A stretch of DNA of 64,000 bases from an uncultured Roseburia sp. Its GTDB lineage: Bacteria > Bacillota > Clostridia > Lachnospirales > Lachnospiraceae. The notes beneath the pieces are model-generated. The model had not been told where the DNA came from. It saw only the letters and a list, made by a program, of their open reading frames with translations, and did not search any database. The stretch covers positions 1 to 64,000 of the forward strand of contig CAMFYL010000001.1 in assembly GCA_946002055.1 (NCBI GenBank), read 5' to 3'. A program made the position numbers and the translations under genes. Positions 39,822-49,181 of the stretch are shown here, in pieces (positions within the stretch are counted from its first letter, which is position 1; every line of letters begins with the position of its first letter).

Positions 39822-40931
39822 ATGTTATTTCAGATTTATGGCAGTACTTCCGCAACTCAGTTGTTGGGTTGGGTGTTAGTATTTGCCGGACTCATCATTA
39901 TGAATGAGATTGGTCGTCGTACCAAGGCAGGTGGAATCTTAATCTTCGTTATCATTCCACTTATTTTAACAGGTTACTTTATCGGTATCCATTGTGGATT
40001 GTTCGGCGGTGCAGAGTCACAGACCATGATGTATATGGACGGATGGTTCCATTACTTCAAACTCTATGCGGCAGATATCGGATGTGTGGGCTTCATGATG
40101 ATTAAGTACAAGTGGGGCATCGGTGCTAAGGAGTGGTTCAAGCCATTCCCATGGTTAATCGTTAGTATTAACATCTTAATCGCAGTTGTATCTGACCTTG
40201 AGTCTGCAGTGAATGCTTTCGCTGTAACAGGTGATCTTTCTGGTGCTTGGTGGGCATCTAAAGAAGGTGTATTCCTTTACGGTGGATGGTGGAATGTAGT
40301 AAACGCTATCGCAGGTCTGATCAACATCTTCTGTATGACAGGTTGGTGGGGAATCTACTCATCAAAGGATAAGAACACATCAGATATGTTGTGGCCGGAT
40401 ATGACCGTTTGGTTCATCGTAGCTTACGACATTTGGAACTTCCAGTATACATATGCTAACTTGCCTACACACACATGGTACTGTGGTGTTGCTTTGCTTC
40501 TTGCTCCTACCTTTGCAAACGCATTGTGGAACAAGGGCGGTTGGATCCAGAACCGTGCTAATACATTAGCTATCTGGTGTATGTTTGCTCAGGTATTCCC
40601 ATTGTTCCAGTTGAGTGATACATTCTCTGTATTGCCTTCTGTATATGGCGGAGCACAGGCCAACGGCGTAACTGCAATGGATCTTTATCAGACAGCTATT
40701 GATGTTTACAACAGTGGCGTTAACACAGCTAACGAGGCAATCGCAAGCTTCGGTATTACAGCTAACCCTACAGCTCAGGGTGTTGTTGCAATTCTTGCTT
40801 TGGTTGCTAACGTTGTCTGCATCTCTGTTATCATCAAGAGATCTATCGAGCAGAAGAAGAACCCATACAAGAACGAAATTTGGGTTGGAACAAGAGACTT
40901 CGAACTTGCTATGGCTAGAAAAGCTGATTAA
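39822..40931 (+). CDS. DUF5692-like polytopic membrane protein
   Basis: LLGWVLVFAGLIIMNEIGRRTKAGGILIFVIIPLILTGYF..., Trp-rich TM segments; GAGGAAG RBS; recalled family resemblance. Confidence 0.65.
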   Translation: MLFQIYGSTSATQLLGWVLVFAGLIIMNEIGRRTKAGGILIFVIIPLILTGYFIGIHCGLFGGAESQTMMYMDGWFHYFKLYAADIGCVGFMMIKYKWGIGAKEWFKPFPWLIVSINILIAVVSDLESAVNAFAVTGDLSGAWWASKEGVFLYGGWWNVVNAIAGLINIFCMTGWWGIYSSKDKNTSDMLWPDMTVWFIVAYDIWNFQYTYANLPTHTWYCGVALLLAPTFANALWNKGGWIQNRANTLAIWCMFAQVFPLFQLSDTFSVLPSVYGGAQANGVTAMDLYQTAIDVYNSGVNTANEAIASFGITANPTAQGVVAILALVANVVCISVIIKRSIEQKKNPYKNEIWVGTRDFELAMARKAD

Positions 40932-40960
40932 TATTCTTAGATTATTTATACGTTTTAAGG

Positions 40961-40990
40961 AAGGACACACCTTTAGGGTGTGTCCTTTTG
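40961..40990 (+). terminator. Intrinsic terminator
   Basis: AAGGACACACC-TTTA-GGGTGTGTCCTTTTG. Confidence 0.85.
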
Positions 40991-41053
40991 TATTGCCAAA
41001 AGTGGCGAAAGCAACTATAATTTATGTAGTTGTGAAGAAAGGACGGATGATTT

Positions 41054-41887
41054 ATGAATCCAGTATATGAGAAGTTATGTGGCTGTTATGAGAGTGTCAA
41101 GAATCAGATTCCTTTTGAGCCGGAAATTGCGTTAGTGCTTGGTTCAGGGTTAGGTGACTATGCGTCTCAGATGAAGATAGAAGGAACCATTGATTATAAG
41201 TCTATTGATGGTTTCCCAGTGTCTACTGCACCAGGTCACGTGGGACGTTTTGTCTTTGGGTATGTGAATGATATTCCAGTGGTGGCTATGCAGGGAAGAG
41301 TGCACTACTATGAAGGCTATGATATGTCGGACGTGGTATTGCCAATTCGATTGATGAAAATGATGGGAGCAAAGGTGTTGTTTTTGACAAATGCCTCCGG
41401 TGGAATCAAACAGGGATTCCATGCAGGGGATTTAATGTTAATCACAGGTCAAATCTCAACTTTTTTGCCATCACCTCTTCGGGGAGCCAACATTCCGGAA
41501 CTGGGAGTACGTTTCCCGGATATGAGTGAGATTTATGACAGGGATTTGGCACAGATTGTTCGAAAAAGTGCCTGTGAACTTGATATGTCCATCAAAGAAG
41601 GCGTCTACGTTCAGACCCCTGGTCCCAATTACGAATCTCCGGAAGAAATCGCAATGTTTCGCACGTTAGGTGCTGACGCTGTTGGTATGAGTACCGCCTG
41701 TGAAGCTATTGCAGCTAATCATATGGGCATGCGCATTGTTGGCATCTCCTGCATTGCCAATCTTGCCGCCGGCATCTCACCAACTCCACTCACTGAGGAA
41801 GAGGTTATCGAGGCCGGTAAAAGTGTGGCACGGGAGTTCACCGCTCTGGTGAATACCACCATTAAAAACATACATGAAGCGATTTAA
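41054..41887 (+). CDS. Purine-nucleoside phosphorylase
   Basis: LVLGSGLGDYA, FPVSTAPGHVGRFVFG, GRVHYYEGYDMSDVVLPIR, NASGGIKQGF, GPNYESPEEIAMFRTLGADAVGMST. Confidence 0.94.
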   Translation: MNPVYEKLCGCYESVKNQIPFEPEIALVLGSGLGDYASQMKIEGTIDYKSIDGFPVSTAPGHVGRFVFGYVNDIPVVAMQGRVHYYEGYDMSDVVLPIRLMKMMGAKVLFLTNASGGIKQGFHAGDLMLITGQISTFLPSPLRGANIPELGVRFPDMSEIYDRDLAQIVRKSACELDMSIKEGVYVQTPGPNYESPEEIAMFRTLGADAVGMSTACEAIAANHMGMRIVGISCIANLAAGISPTPLTEEEVIEAGKSVAREFTALVNTTIKNIHEAI

Positions 41888-41897
41888 CACAAATTAG

Positions 41898-41978
41898 GTT
41901 GTGCGTCGGAAGCATTTTTATTGGCGGGGCGATTCGCGCAAGCGTGCCCTGCGAATAAAAGTGCTTCCGACGCACAAC
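41898..41978. repeat. 81-bp near-perfect hairpin (about 34-position stem)
   Basis: GTTGTGCGTCGGAAGCATTTTTATTGGCGGGGCG...CGTGCCCTGCGAATAAAAGTGCTTCCGACGCACAAC. Confidence 0.88.
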
Positions 41979-41995
41979 GGAAAAAGGAGTATAAG

Positions 41996-43273
41996 ATGAA
42001 AATAAGATTTTATAATGCCAAGATTTTGACCTTGAATGAAGAGGAGAAGTTTGAGGTTGTAGAAGGCGAACTTTGGACAAAAGATAATCTGATTGCCTAT
42101 ATTGGTCAGGGCAAGGAGAATAAGGAAGAGAAGTGGGATAGGCAGATTGATGCTAAGGGCAATTTGTTGATGCCCGGATTTAAGAATGCTCATACACATA
42201 CAGCTATGACATTTCTTCGCTCCTTTGCAGATGATTTGCCGCTGCAGAGCTGGCTGTATGAATCCGTGTTCCCAAGAGAGGGCCAGCTTACCGAGGATGA
42301 TATTTATTGGCTGGATATTTTGGGGATTATGGAATATTTGACCAGTGGTGTTACATCCAATTTTGATATGTATTTCTTCCCTGAAAAGAATGCCAAGGCG
42401 TCTATCGACTGCGGTTTCCGTACTGTACAGACGTCAGGACTGAACAACTTTGGCGGAACCATTGAGCAGTTGGAAGAACATTACAATATTGTCAATGATA
42501 TGGGAGAACTTTCCTCCTTTATCTTAGGCTTTCACGCAGAGTACACAACTTCCAAGGAGCTGATGGAGGGTGTAGCTTCACTTGCTGAGAAGTATCATTC
42601 GCCAGTGTTTTTGCACAATGCAGAGACAGCGTTAGAAGTAAAAGAGTGCAAGGAGCGCTGGGGAATGACTCCAACCCAGCTTACGGATTCTCTGGGAATG
42701 TATCAGTATGGTGGCGGTGGATATCACTGCGTACATATGGAGGATGCTGACTTTGAGATTTTCAAGAAACGTGGCCTTACCGCAGTAACCAATCCTGCCT
42801 CTAACTTAAAGCTTGCCAGCGGTGTGGCTCCCATCAAGAGATACCTGGATGAAGGGATTGCCCTTGCCATTGGTACGGATGGTCCGGCAAGTAATAACTG
42901 CCTGGATATGTTCCGGGAAATGTTTCTTACCACAGCCCTTGCAAAGGTGCGGGAGAATGACGCGGCTTGTGTTCCTGCTGAGGATGTTTTGTATATGGCA
43001 ACAACAGCAGGTGCAAAATGTATGGGGCTTGATGACTGTGATCGTCTGGCAGTTGGCAAGAAGGCTGATATTGTGATGATTGATTTACAGCAACCTAATA
43101 TGCAGCCTGAGAATAACACCGTTAAGAATATTGTATACAGTGGCAGCAAGTCAAACGTTGCCCTTACTATGGTAAATGGCAAGGTGTTATATGAAGCCGG
43201 CAAGTTTGATATTGGATTTGAACCATCAGAGATTTATGCCAAGGCAAATGCCGTTATTGGCAGAATGAAATAG
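41996..43273 (+). CDS. Amidohydrolase, SAH/MTA deaminase-like
   Basis: LLMPGFKNAHTHTAMTFLRSFADDLPLQSWL, HNAETALEVKEC, IGTDGPASNNCLDMF; ATG 41996 after AAAAAGGAG; track start 41921 lies inside the hairpin. Confidence 0.9.
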   Translation: MKIRFYNAKILTLNEEEKFEVVEGELWTKDNLIAYIGQGKENKEEKWDRQIDAKGNLLMPGFKNAHTHTAMTFLRSFADDLPLQSWLYESVFPREGQLTEDDIYWLDILGIMEYLTSGVTSNFDMYFFPEKNAKASIDCGFRTVQTSGLNNFGGTIEQLEEHYNIVNDMGELSSFILGFHAEYTTSKELMEGVASLAEKYHSPVFLHNAETALEVKECKERWGMTPTQLTDSLGMYQYGGGGYHCVHMEDADFEIFKKRGLTAVTNPASNLKLASGVAPIKRYLDEGIALAIGTDGPASNNCLDMFREMFLTTALAKVRENDAACVPAEDVLYMATTAGAKCMGLDDCDRLAVGKKADIVMIDLQQPNMQPENNTVKNIVYSGSKSNVALTMVNGKVLYEAGKFDIGFEPSEIYAKANAVIGRMK

Positions 43274-43283
43274 GAGATAGCAT

Positions 43284-43802
43284 ATGCGTGTAAATATTTT
43301 TACAGATGGCGCGGCAAGAGGAAACCCGGAAGGACCGGGGGGATATGGCGCTATCCTACAAGTGGTAGGCGCGGATGGTACTGTCCATGAGAAGGAATTG
43401 TCCTGTGGCTATAAGAAAACAACAAACAATCGAATGGAGCTTTTGGCTGCCATTCGTGGATTAGAAGCATTAAATCGTCCCTGTGAAGTGGTTTTGTATT
43501 CCGATTCCAAGTATTTGGTGGATGCTTTTAATCAGGGATGGATTGACAACTGGGTAAAAAAAGGCTGGGTAAAGTCGGATAAGAAGCCTGTGAAAAATGT
43601 AGATTTGTGGAAGGCTCTGTTAAAGGCGAAAGAGCCACATCTTGTGCAGTTTGTTTGGGTGAAAGGTCACGACGGACATCCGGAGAATGAGCGGTGCGAT
43701 GTGCTGGCAACCACAGCTGCAGATCAGCCGGAAGAATTTCTGATGGATGATGTAGAACTTTCTACATCACAGGATGTGCAGATGACCCTTCCATTTTCGT
43801 AA
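43284..43802 (+). CDS. rnhA: Ribonuclease HI
   Basis: [64 protein letters not shown]. Confidence 0.94.
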   Translation: MRVNIFTDGAARGNPEGPGGYGAILQVVGADGTVHEKELSCGYKKTTNNRMELLAAIRGLEALNRPCEVVLYSDSKYLVDAFNQGWIDNWVKKGWVKSDKKPVKNVDLWKALLKAKEPHLVQFVWVKGHDGHPENERCDVLATTAADQPEEFLMDDVELSTSQDVQMTLPFS

Positions 43803-43808
43803 AAAGTA

Positions 43809-43841
43809 GAGTGCTTGTCTTGAAAAGACAGGCACTTTTTT
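43809..43841 (+). terminator. Intrinsic terminator
   Basis: AGTGCTTGTCTT-GAAA-AGACAGGCACTTTTTT. Confidence 0.85.
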
Positions 43842-43893
43842 ATATAATGTAGTGTGAATGTCAAAAGGATTCCATTTTTAAGGAGGAAAGAAA

Positions 43894-44049
43894 ATGGTTG
43901 TTTTAAATAGCTTTTTATCCTATTTATTATTATTTGTGATTTTAGTTGCAATAGCAGTTGCAGGTGCTATGATTGGTATCAAGTTGGCGAAGAACAAAAA
44001 CGCCAAGATGGCTGCACAGCAGGATGATGCAGAGAGCACAGAAGAATAG
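43894..44049 (+). CDS. Small single-TM protein, 51 aa
   Basis: Manual translation: MVVLNSFLSYLLLFVILVAIAVAGAMIGIKLAKNKNAKMAAQQDDAESTEE*; RBS AAGGAGGAAAG; absent from the ORF track. Confidence 0.8.
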   Translation: MVVLNSFLSYLLLFVILVAIAVAGAMIGIKLAKNKNAKMAAQQDDAESTEE

Positions 44050-44067
44050 ATATCGGAGGAAGATAAT

Positions 44068-46749
44068 TTGAGTACATTTGGAGTGAATGAATTAAGAAGA
44101 AAGTATTTGGAGTTCTTTGAGAGCAAGGACCATTTGGCTATGAAGAGTTTCTCTCTTGTGCCACAAAATGATAACAGTCTGTTGCTTATCAATGCAGGCA
44201 TGGCTCCTCTTAAGCCTTACTTTACCGGACAGGAGATTCCACCCAGAAAGCGTGTAACCACATGCCAGAAGTGTGTGCGTACCGGTGATATTGAGAATGT
44301 AGGTAAGACAGCTCGTCACCTTACATTTTTTGAGATGTTGGGTAACTTCTCTTTTGGTGATTACTTTAAGGAAGAGGCAATCAGCTGGTCCTGGGAGTTT
44401 TTGACAGAAGTGTTAGGTCTTGAGGAAGATCGTCTGTATCCATCCATTTACGGAGAGGACGATGAGGCTTTCGAGATTTGGAATAAGAAGATTGGCATTG
44501 CAGAGGATCGTATTACCCGTTTCTATCGTGACCCTGAGACGGGAGCCTGTGATAATTTCTGGGAGCACGGTGCCGGACCTTGCGGACCATGTTCAGAGAT
44601 ATATTATGACCGTGGGGAGAAATACGGCTGCGGTAGCCCGGATTGTAAGGTTGGCTGTGAGTGCGATCGTTTTATGGAAGTGTGGAACAACGTATTTACC
44701 CAGTTTAACGGAGACGGTAAGGGTGGCTATGAAGAATTAGAAAACAAGAACATCGATACCGGTATGGGACTTGAGCGTCTTGCAGTTGTTATGCAGGATG
44801 TGGATTCTGTTTTTGATATTGATACCATGAAGGCCATTCGTGACCGTATATGTGAACTTTGCGGTAAGGAGTATCACGTAGATGCAATGGATGATATTTC
44901 CATCCGTCTGATTACAGACCACATTCGTTCCGCAACATTTCTTGTATCCGATGGTGTTATGCCATCCAACGAAGGCCGTGGTTATGTACTACGCCGTTTG
45001 ATTCGTCGTGCTGCACATCACGGAAGAATGCTTGGTATTTCTGATATGTTCCTTGCAAACCTTTCTGAGACTGTCATCAACGAGTCAAAAGATGGATATC
45101 CGGAATTAGAAGAGAAGAAGGCATTTATCTTTAAGGTACTCACACAGGAAGAGGAGAAGTTCAATAAGACCATCGATCAGGGTCTTGCCATCTTAGGAGA
45201 TATGATGGATGAGATGAAACAGTCCGGTGCAAAGGAACTCTCCGGAGAGAATACCTTTAAATTATATGACACTTATGGATTCCCGGTAGATTTGACTGCT
45301 GAAATTTTGGAAGAGAAGGGATTTTCCTATGATGAGGCCGGGTTTGCCGCTTGTATGGAAGAACAGCGTCAGAAGGCAAGAGCAGCTCGTAAAGTGACGA
45401 ACTATATGGGAGCAGATGCATCGGTATTCGAGCAGGTAGATGCTGCCATTACCACAGAGTTTGTTGGTTATGACAGATTAGAGGATGCGTCTTCCATTAC
45501 CGTTATCGCTACTGCAAAAGAAGAGGGTGACGAAGTGGTAAGCGAGTTGGCTGCAGAAATTGCAGAAGGTGAAAATGGAACCATCGTTACCGCCAAGACT
45601 CCTTTCTATGCAACCATGGGTGGACAGCAAGGGGATAAGGGTGTCATTGAGACAGCCAATGGCCGTTTTGTAGTGGATGATACCGTCAAGCTTGTAGGTG
45701 GCAAGTATGGCCACGTTGGTCATATGGATCAGGGAATGTTTGCAGTAGGTGATACTGTTACATTAAAGGTTGACGCAGCAAACCGTGCTAAGATTTGTAG
45801 CAATCACTCTGCAACTCACTTGTTGCAGAAGGCGCTTCGTGAGGTTCTTGGTTCACATGTTGAGCAGGCTGGTTCCTCTCAGGATAGTGAGCGAACAAGA
45901 TTTGACTTTTCTCATTTCTCTGCGTTGACTGCTGAGGAATTGCAGCAGGTAGAGGATATGGTAAATGCTAAGATTGCAGAGCATATTGATGTGGATACAC
46001 AGGTTATGACTGTAGATGAGGCGAAGAAGACAGGCGCTATGGCTCTCTTCGGCGAGAAGTACGGTGAGACAGTACGAGTGGTATCTATGGGTGATTTCTC
46101 TAAGGAATTCTGTGGTGGTACACATGTGAAGAATACAGGAGATATTATGGCCTTTAAGATTATTTCCGAGAGTGGTGTGGCTGCCGGTGTGAGACGTATT
46201 GAGGCTCTTACAGGGGAAAATGTACTTGCATACTATGCAAACCTTGAGAAGGAGTTACAGCAGGCAGCTAAGATTGTGAAGGCAACTCCCGCAAACCTTA
46301 CCGAGCGGTTAGAGAAGTTGATGGCTGAGGTGAAGGAGCTCCAGAGTGAAAATGAGTCATTAAAGGCTAAGGCTGCCCAGAGTGCCCTTGGTGATGTTAT
46401 GGATGCAGTGGTAGAGATTAAGGGAGTGAAACTCTTGGCTACTTCTGTGGATGATGTGGATATGAATGGTCTTCGTGATTTGGGAGATGATTTGAAGAGT
46501 AAATTGGGCGAGGGTGTTGTTGTTCTTGCCTCTGCAAAGGATGGCAAGGTAAATCTTGTTGCTATGGCAACAGATGAAGCTATGAAATCCGGTGCCCATG
46601 CAGGTAATTTGATCAAAGCCATTGCAGGCCTTGTTGGCGGTGGCGGCGGCGGCCGTCCAAATATGGCACAGGCCGGTGGTAAGAATCCGGCTGGCATTTC
46701 AGATGCCATTGCAGCTGTTGCCGGTGCTTTGGAGAGCCAGTTGTCATAA
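44068..46749 (+). CDS. alaS: Alanyl-tRNA synthetase
   Basis: LRRKYLEFFESKDH, LINAGMAPLKPYFTGQEIPPRKRVTTCQKCVRTGDIENVGKTARHLTFFEMLGNFSFGDYFK, FCGGTHVKNTGDI. Confidence 0.97.
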   Translation: MSTFGVNELRRKYLEFFESKDHLAMKSFSLVPQNDNSLLLINAGMAPLKPYFTGQEIPPRKRVTTCQKCVRTGDIENVGKTARHLTFFEMLGNFSFGDYFKEEAISWSWEFLTEVLGLEEDRLYPSIYGEDDEAFEIWNKKIGIAEDRITRFYRDPETGACDNFWEHGAGPCGPCSEIYYDRGEKYGCGSPDCKVGCECDRFMEVWNNVFTQFNGDGKGGYEELENKNIDTGMGLERLAVVMQDVDSVFDIDTMKAIRDRICELCGKEYHVDAMDDISIRLITDHIRSATFLVSDGVMPSNEGRGYVLRRLIRRAAHHGRMLGISDMFLANLSETVINESKDGYPELEEKKAFIFKVLTQEEEKFNKTIDQGLAILGDMMDEMKQSGAKELSGENTFKLYDTYGFPVDLTAEILEEKGFSYDEAGFAACMEEQRQKARAARKVTNYMGADASVFEQVDAAITTEFVGYDRLEDASSITVIATAKEEGDEVVSELAAEIAEGENGTIVTAKTPFYATMGGQQGDKGVIETANGRFVVDDTVKLVGGKYGHVGHMDQGMFAVGDTVTLKVDAANRAKICSNHSATHLLQKALREVLGSHVEQAGSSQDSERTRFDFSHFSALTAEELQQVEDMVNAKIAEHIDVDTQVMTVDEAKKTGAMALFGEKYGETVRVVSMGDFSKEFCGGTHVKNTGDIMAFKIISESGVAAGVRRIEALTGENVLAYYANLEKELQQAAKIVKATPANLTERLEKLMAEVKELQSENESLKAKAAQSALGDVMDAVVEIKGVKLLATSVDDVDMNGLRDLGDDLKSKLGEGVVVLASAKDGKVNLVAMATDEAMKSGAHAGNLIKAIAGLVGGGGGGRPNMAQAGGKNPAGISDAIAAVAGALESQLS

Positions 46750-46885
46750 AATTTTCTATGATTCTGTAGAAAAGAGTTGACGACAGAATAAAATGTGCTA
46801 TAATACTAAGCAGTGCAATGAAATCATTCACCCAATCAGTTGAATATGCACAATACCCAACTGGAGGGAGGTTAGGTGTAAGACT

Positions 46886-47062
46886 ATGTCAAGTGTAACA
46901 GTTAAAGAAAATGAATCTTTAGATAGCGCATTACGTAGATTTAAGCGCAACTGTGCTAAGGCAGGTATCCAGCAGGAGATCCGCAAGAGAGAGCACTATG
47001 AGAAGCCAAGCGTAAAGCGTAAAAAGAAGTCTGAAGCTGCTAGAAAACGCAAGTACAACTAA
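46886..47062 (+). CDS. rpsU: 30S ribosomal protein S21
   Basis: Manual translation: [58 protein letters not shown]. Confidence 0.96.
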   Translation: MSSVTVKENESLDSALRRFKRNCAKAGIQQEIRKREHYEKPSVKRKKKSEAARKRKYN

Positions 47063-47074
47063 GACGAAATTTGA

Positions 47075-47104
47075 AGAGATGCGATTTATCGCATCTCTTT
47101 TTTT
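47075..47104 (+). terminator. Intrinsic terminator after rpsU
   Basis: GAGATGCGATTTATCGCATCTCTTTTTTT. Confidence 0.9.
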
Positions 47105-47105
47105 G

Positions 47106-47133
47106 TCATAAACAACGTGTCCCTACATATATT
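47106..47133 (+). promoter_or_regulatory. Candidate SigE promoter for the spoIIIA operon
   Basis: TCATAAA (47106-47112), 13-bp spacer, CATATATT (47126-47133). Confidence 0.6.
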
Positions 47134-47138
47134 GAACT

Positions 47139-48089
47139 ATGGCTATGAATCAAAAGGACGAGTTGTTAAAAATATTTCCCCTTCAGTGGCGAGAACTTTT
47201 ACAAGGAATGGACTGGTGTGGGAGGGATTTGGAAGAAATACGTATTCGTGTAGGACAACCGCTACAGTTTGTTTATGGGGGGAGAACTACATATATACAG
47301 ACAGGTGGTGGATTTACAAACCAGTGGGAGCATAGCCTAAGGGTTCAGCCACAGCAGGTGCAGGAGATGATGACATATCTATGTCAGTATTCCCGATATG
47401 CCTATGCAAGGCAAATGAAAAATGGATATCTTACCCTTGATGGGGGGATTCGAGTTGGAGTAGCCGGAGAAGCAATCTGGGACGATCATCAGTTTCTGGG
47501 AGTGGAGCATCCCATGTTTTTGAACATTCGAATTCCAAGGGAGTATCCGGGGTGCGCCAGCTGGGCCATGCCTTATTTGCTGTCAGAAAACAGGGTATAT
47601 CATACTTTGATCCTGGCACCTCCGAGAGGGGGAAAAACAACGCTTTTGCGAGACTTACTTCGTCAAATATCAAATTATGATGACATTGGAAGTGTGGCTA
47701 TTTTAGATGAGAGATTTGAAATAGCTGCTTGTCACAGAGGAATACCTACAAATGATGTGGGAATCCACTCAGATGTGTACTCCGGATACGACAAGGCAGT
47801 TGCATGTATGCAAGCCATACGAACCATGGGGCCCGGAGTGGTTGCTATGGACGAGATTGGCGGACAGGAGGAGGGACAGGTCATATCTTATGCTATGCGC
47901 TGCGGAATCTCTGTGATTGCTACGATGCACGCAGGTTCCGTGAGAGAGTATGAAGAATTGGCAAGTCAAAGCCATATCTACGAAACGTTAAAATTTGAAA
48001 GAATTCTCTGGGTGATGCCGGGGGAAAAAGGAAAACGGCGATATCAGCTTTGGGATGACAGGGGGGAGCTGTTGTGTGTAAATCAATAG
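47139..48089 (+). CDS. spoIIIAA: Stage III sporulation protein AA
   Basis: LAPPRGGKTTLLRDLLRQIS, DERFEIAACHRGIPTNDVG; first gene of the SpoIIIA operon. Start uncertain: ATG 47139, ATG 47145 or TTG 47163. Confidence 0.92.
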   Translation: MAMNQKDELLKIFPLQWRELLQGMDWCGRDLEEIRIRVGQPLQFVYGGRTTYIQTGGGFTNQWEHSLRVQPQQVQEMMTYLCQYSRYAYARQMKNGYLTLDGGIRVGVAGEAIWDDHQFLGVEHPMFLNIRIPREYPGCASWAMPYLLSENRVYHTLILAPPRGGKTTLLRDLLRQISNYDDIGSVAILDERFEIAACHRGIPTNDVGIHSDVYSGYDKAVACMQAIRTMGPGVVAMDEIGGQEEGQVISYAMRCGISVIATMHAGSVREYEELASQSHIYETLKFERILWVMPGEKGKRRYQLWDDRGELLCVNQ

Positions 48090-48589
48090 GGGCACTTGTA
48101 TTCCTTTTGGGAGTAGGGGGGCTGGTGATTCAGCAGTATCTTACCATTCAGGAGCGAAGTCAATTCTTGCAGGAGATGAATCAGTCCTTGCTCCGGTTAC
48201 ATCAGAGCATTTCCAAGAGAAATCTGCCTGTGGGGATTGCGCTTTTAAAGGAGAAGGAAGTGTGCAATGGAGCCTTGGCTTGCTACTATCAGGTGCTCTG
48301 TGAAAAACTACAGGAAAACACATGCGATAAGGTATTCCCACTTTTTTGGCAAGAGGTGACACCAGAGATGGTACAGTATACCAAAGAGGAGGAAAGGCGT
48401 CTGTGGGTGCAGGCACTTTGTTCCTTATTTATGGTGGAAAGCCCTGGGGAGGATTCGGGATTTTTGGCTTACTATGAGGGGTTTTTGAATATGTTAAAAA
48501 GGGATGATAGTACAAAAAAGGAGAGACAAAAGGTGACGGCTTGTACTACGGGACTAGGTCTTCTCACGCTGTTGCTGTTTTTGCTGTAA
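48074..48589 (+). CDS. spoIIIAB: Stage III sporulation protein AB
   Basis: Position in operon, terminal TM segments. Confidence 0.85.
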   Translation: MCKSIGALVFLLGVGGLVIQQYLTIQERSQFLQEMNQSLLRLHQSISKRNLPVGIALLKEKEVCNGALACYYQVLCEKLQENTCDKVFPLFWQEVTPEMVQYTKEEERRLWVQALCSLFMVESPGEDSGFLAYYEGFLNMLKRDDSTKKERQKVTACTTGLGLLTLLLFLL

Positions 48590-48594
48590 GAAAT

Positions 48595-48789
48595 ATGCCC
48601 ATAAATCTTTTGTTCAAAATTGCTGCGGTGGGAATCATTGTCACCATATTAAATCAGGTGTTGAAGCATAGCGGAAGGGATGAACAGGCCTTTTTTATCA
48701 GCTTGGGAGGACTTTTGGTGGTGCTCTTTTGGATTGTGCCATATATCACAGATTTGTTTGAGATGATGGAAAAATTATTTGATATGTAG
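48595..48789 (+). CDS. spoIIIAC: Stage III sporulation protein AC
   Basis: MPINLLFKIAAVGIIVTILNQVLKHSGRDEQAFFISLGGLLVVLFWIVPYI. Confidence 0.95.
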   Translation: MPINLLFKIAAVGIIVTILNQVLKHSGRDEQAFFISLGGLLVVLFWIVPYITDLFEMMEKLFDM

Positions 48790-48797
48790 GAGGAGCT

Positions 48798-49181
48798 ATG
48801 GATATTGTAAAAACTGCAGCGGTGGGGATTGGCGCCGTGCTGCTTGCATTAATTTTTAAAACACAGCGACCGGAGTATGCAACCTTGATTCATCTTGCCT
48901 GTTGCGTGGCAATTTTCTTTTGCATTATGTTAAAAATGAAGGAGGTACTTTCCTACATCACCAGGCTCTCTTCCTATATACATATTGATGACACTTATAT
49001 TTCCTCTATTATGAAAATGGTTGGTATTACATACATATCAGAGTTTGCTTCAAATATATGCAAAGACGCAGGCTATAGCAGCGTGGCGGGGCAGATTCAG
49101 GTTTTTGCCAAATTATCTGTGCTGGTGCTTAGCATGCCGGTGCTGCTCACCTTTTTGACTACAGTGGGAGAGTTTCTATGA
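48798..49181 (+). CDS. spoIIIAD: Stage III sporulation protein AD
   Basis: MDIVKTAAVGIGAVLLALIFKTQRPEYATLI, ISEFASNICKDAGYSSVAGQIQ. Confidence 0.95.
   Translation: MDIVKTAAVGIGAVLLALIFKTQRPEYATLIHLACCVAIFFCIMLKMKEVLSYITRLSSYIHIDDTYISSIMKMVGITYISEFASNICKDAGYSSVAGQIQVFAKLSVLVLSMPVLLTFLTTVGEFL

Noticed and set aside
43842-44067. T-box riboswitch upstream of alaS
   Set aside because: No T-box consensus or specifier hairpin is visible; the interval is occupied by a terminator and the 51-aa ORF.
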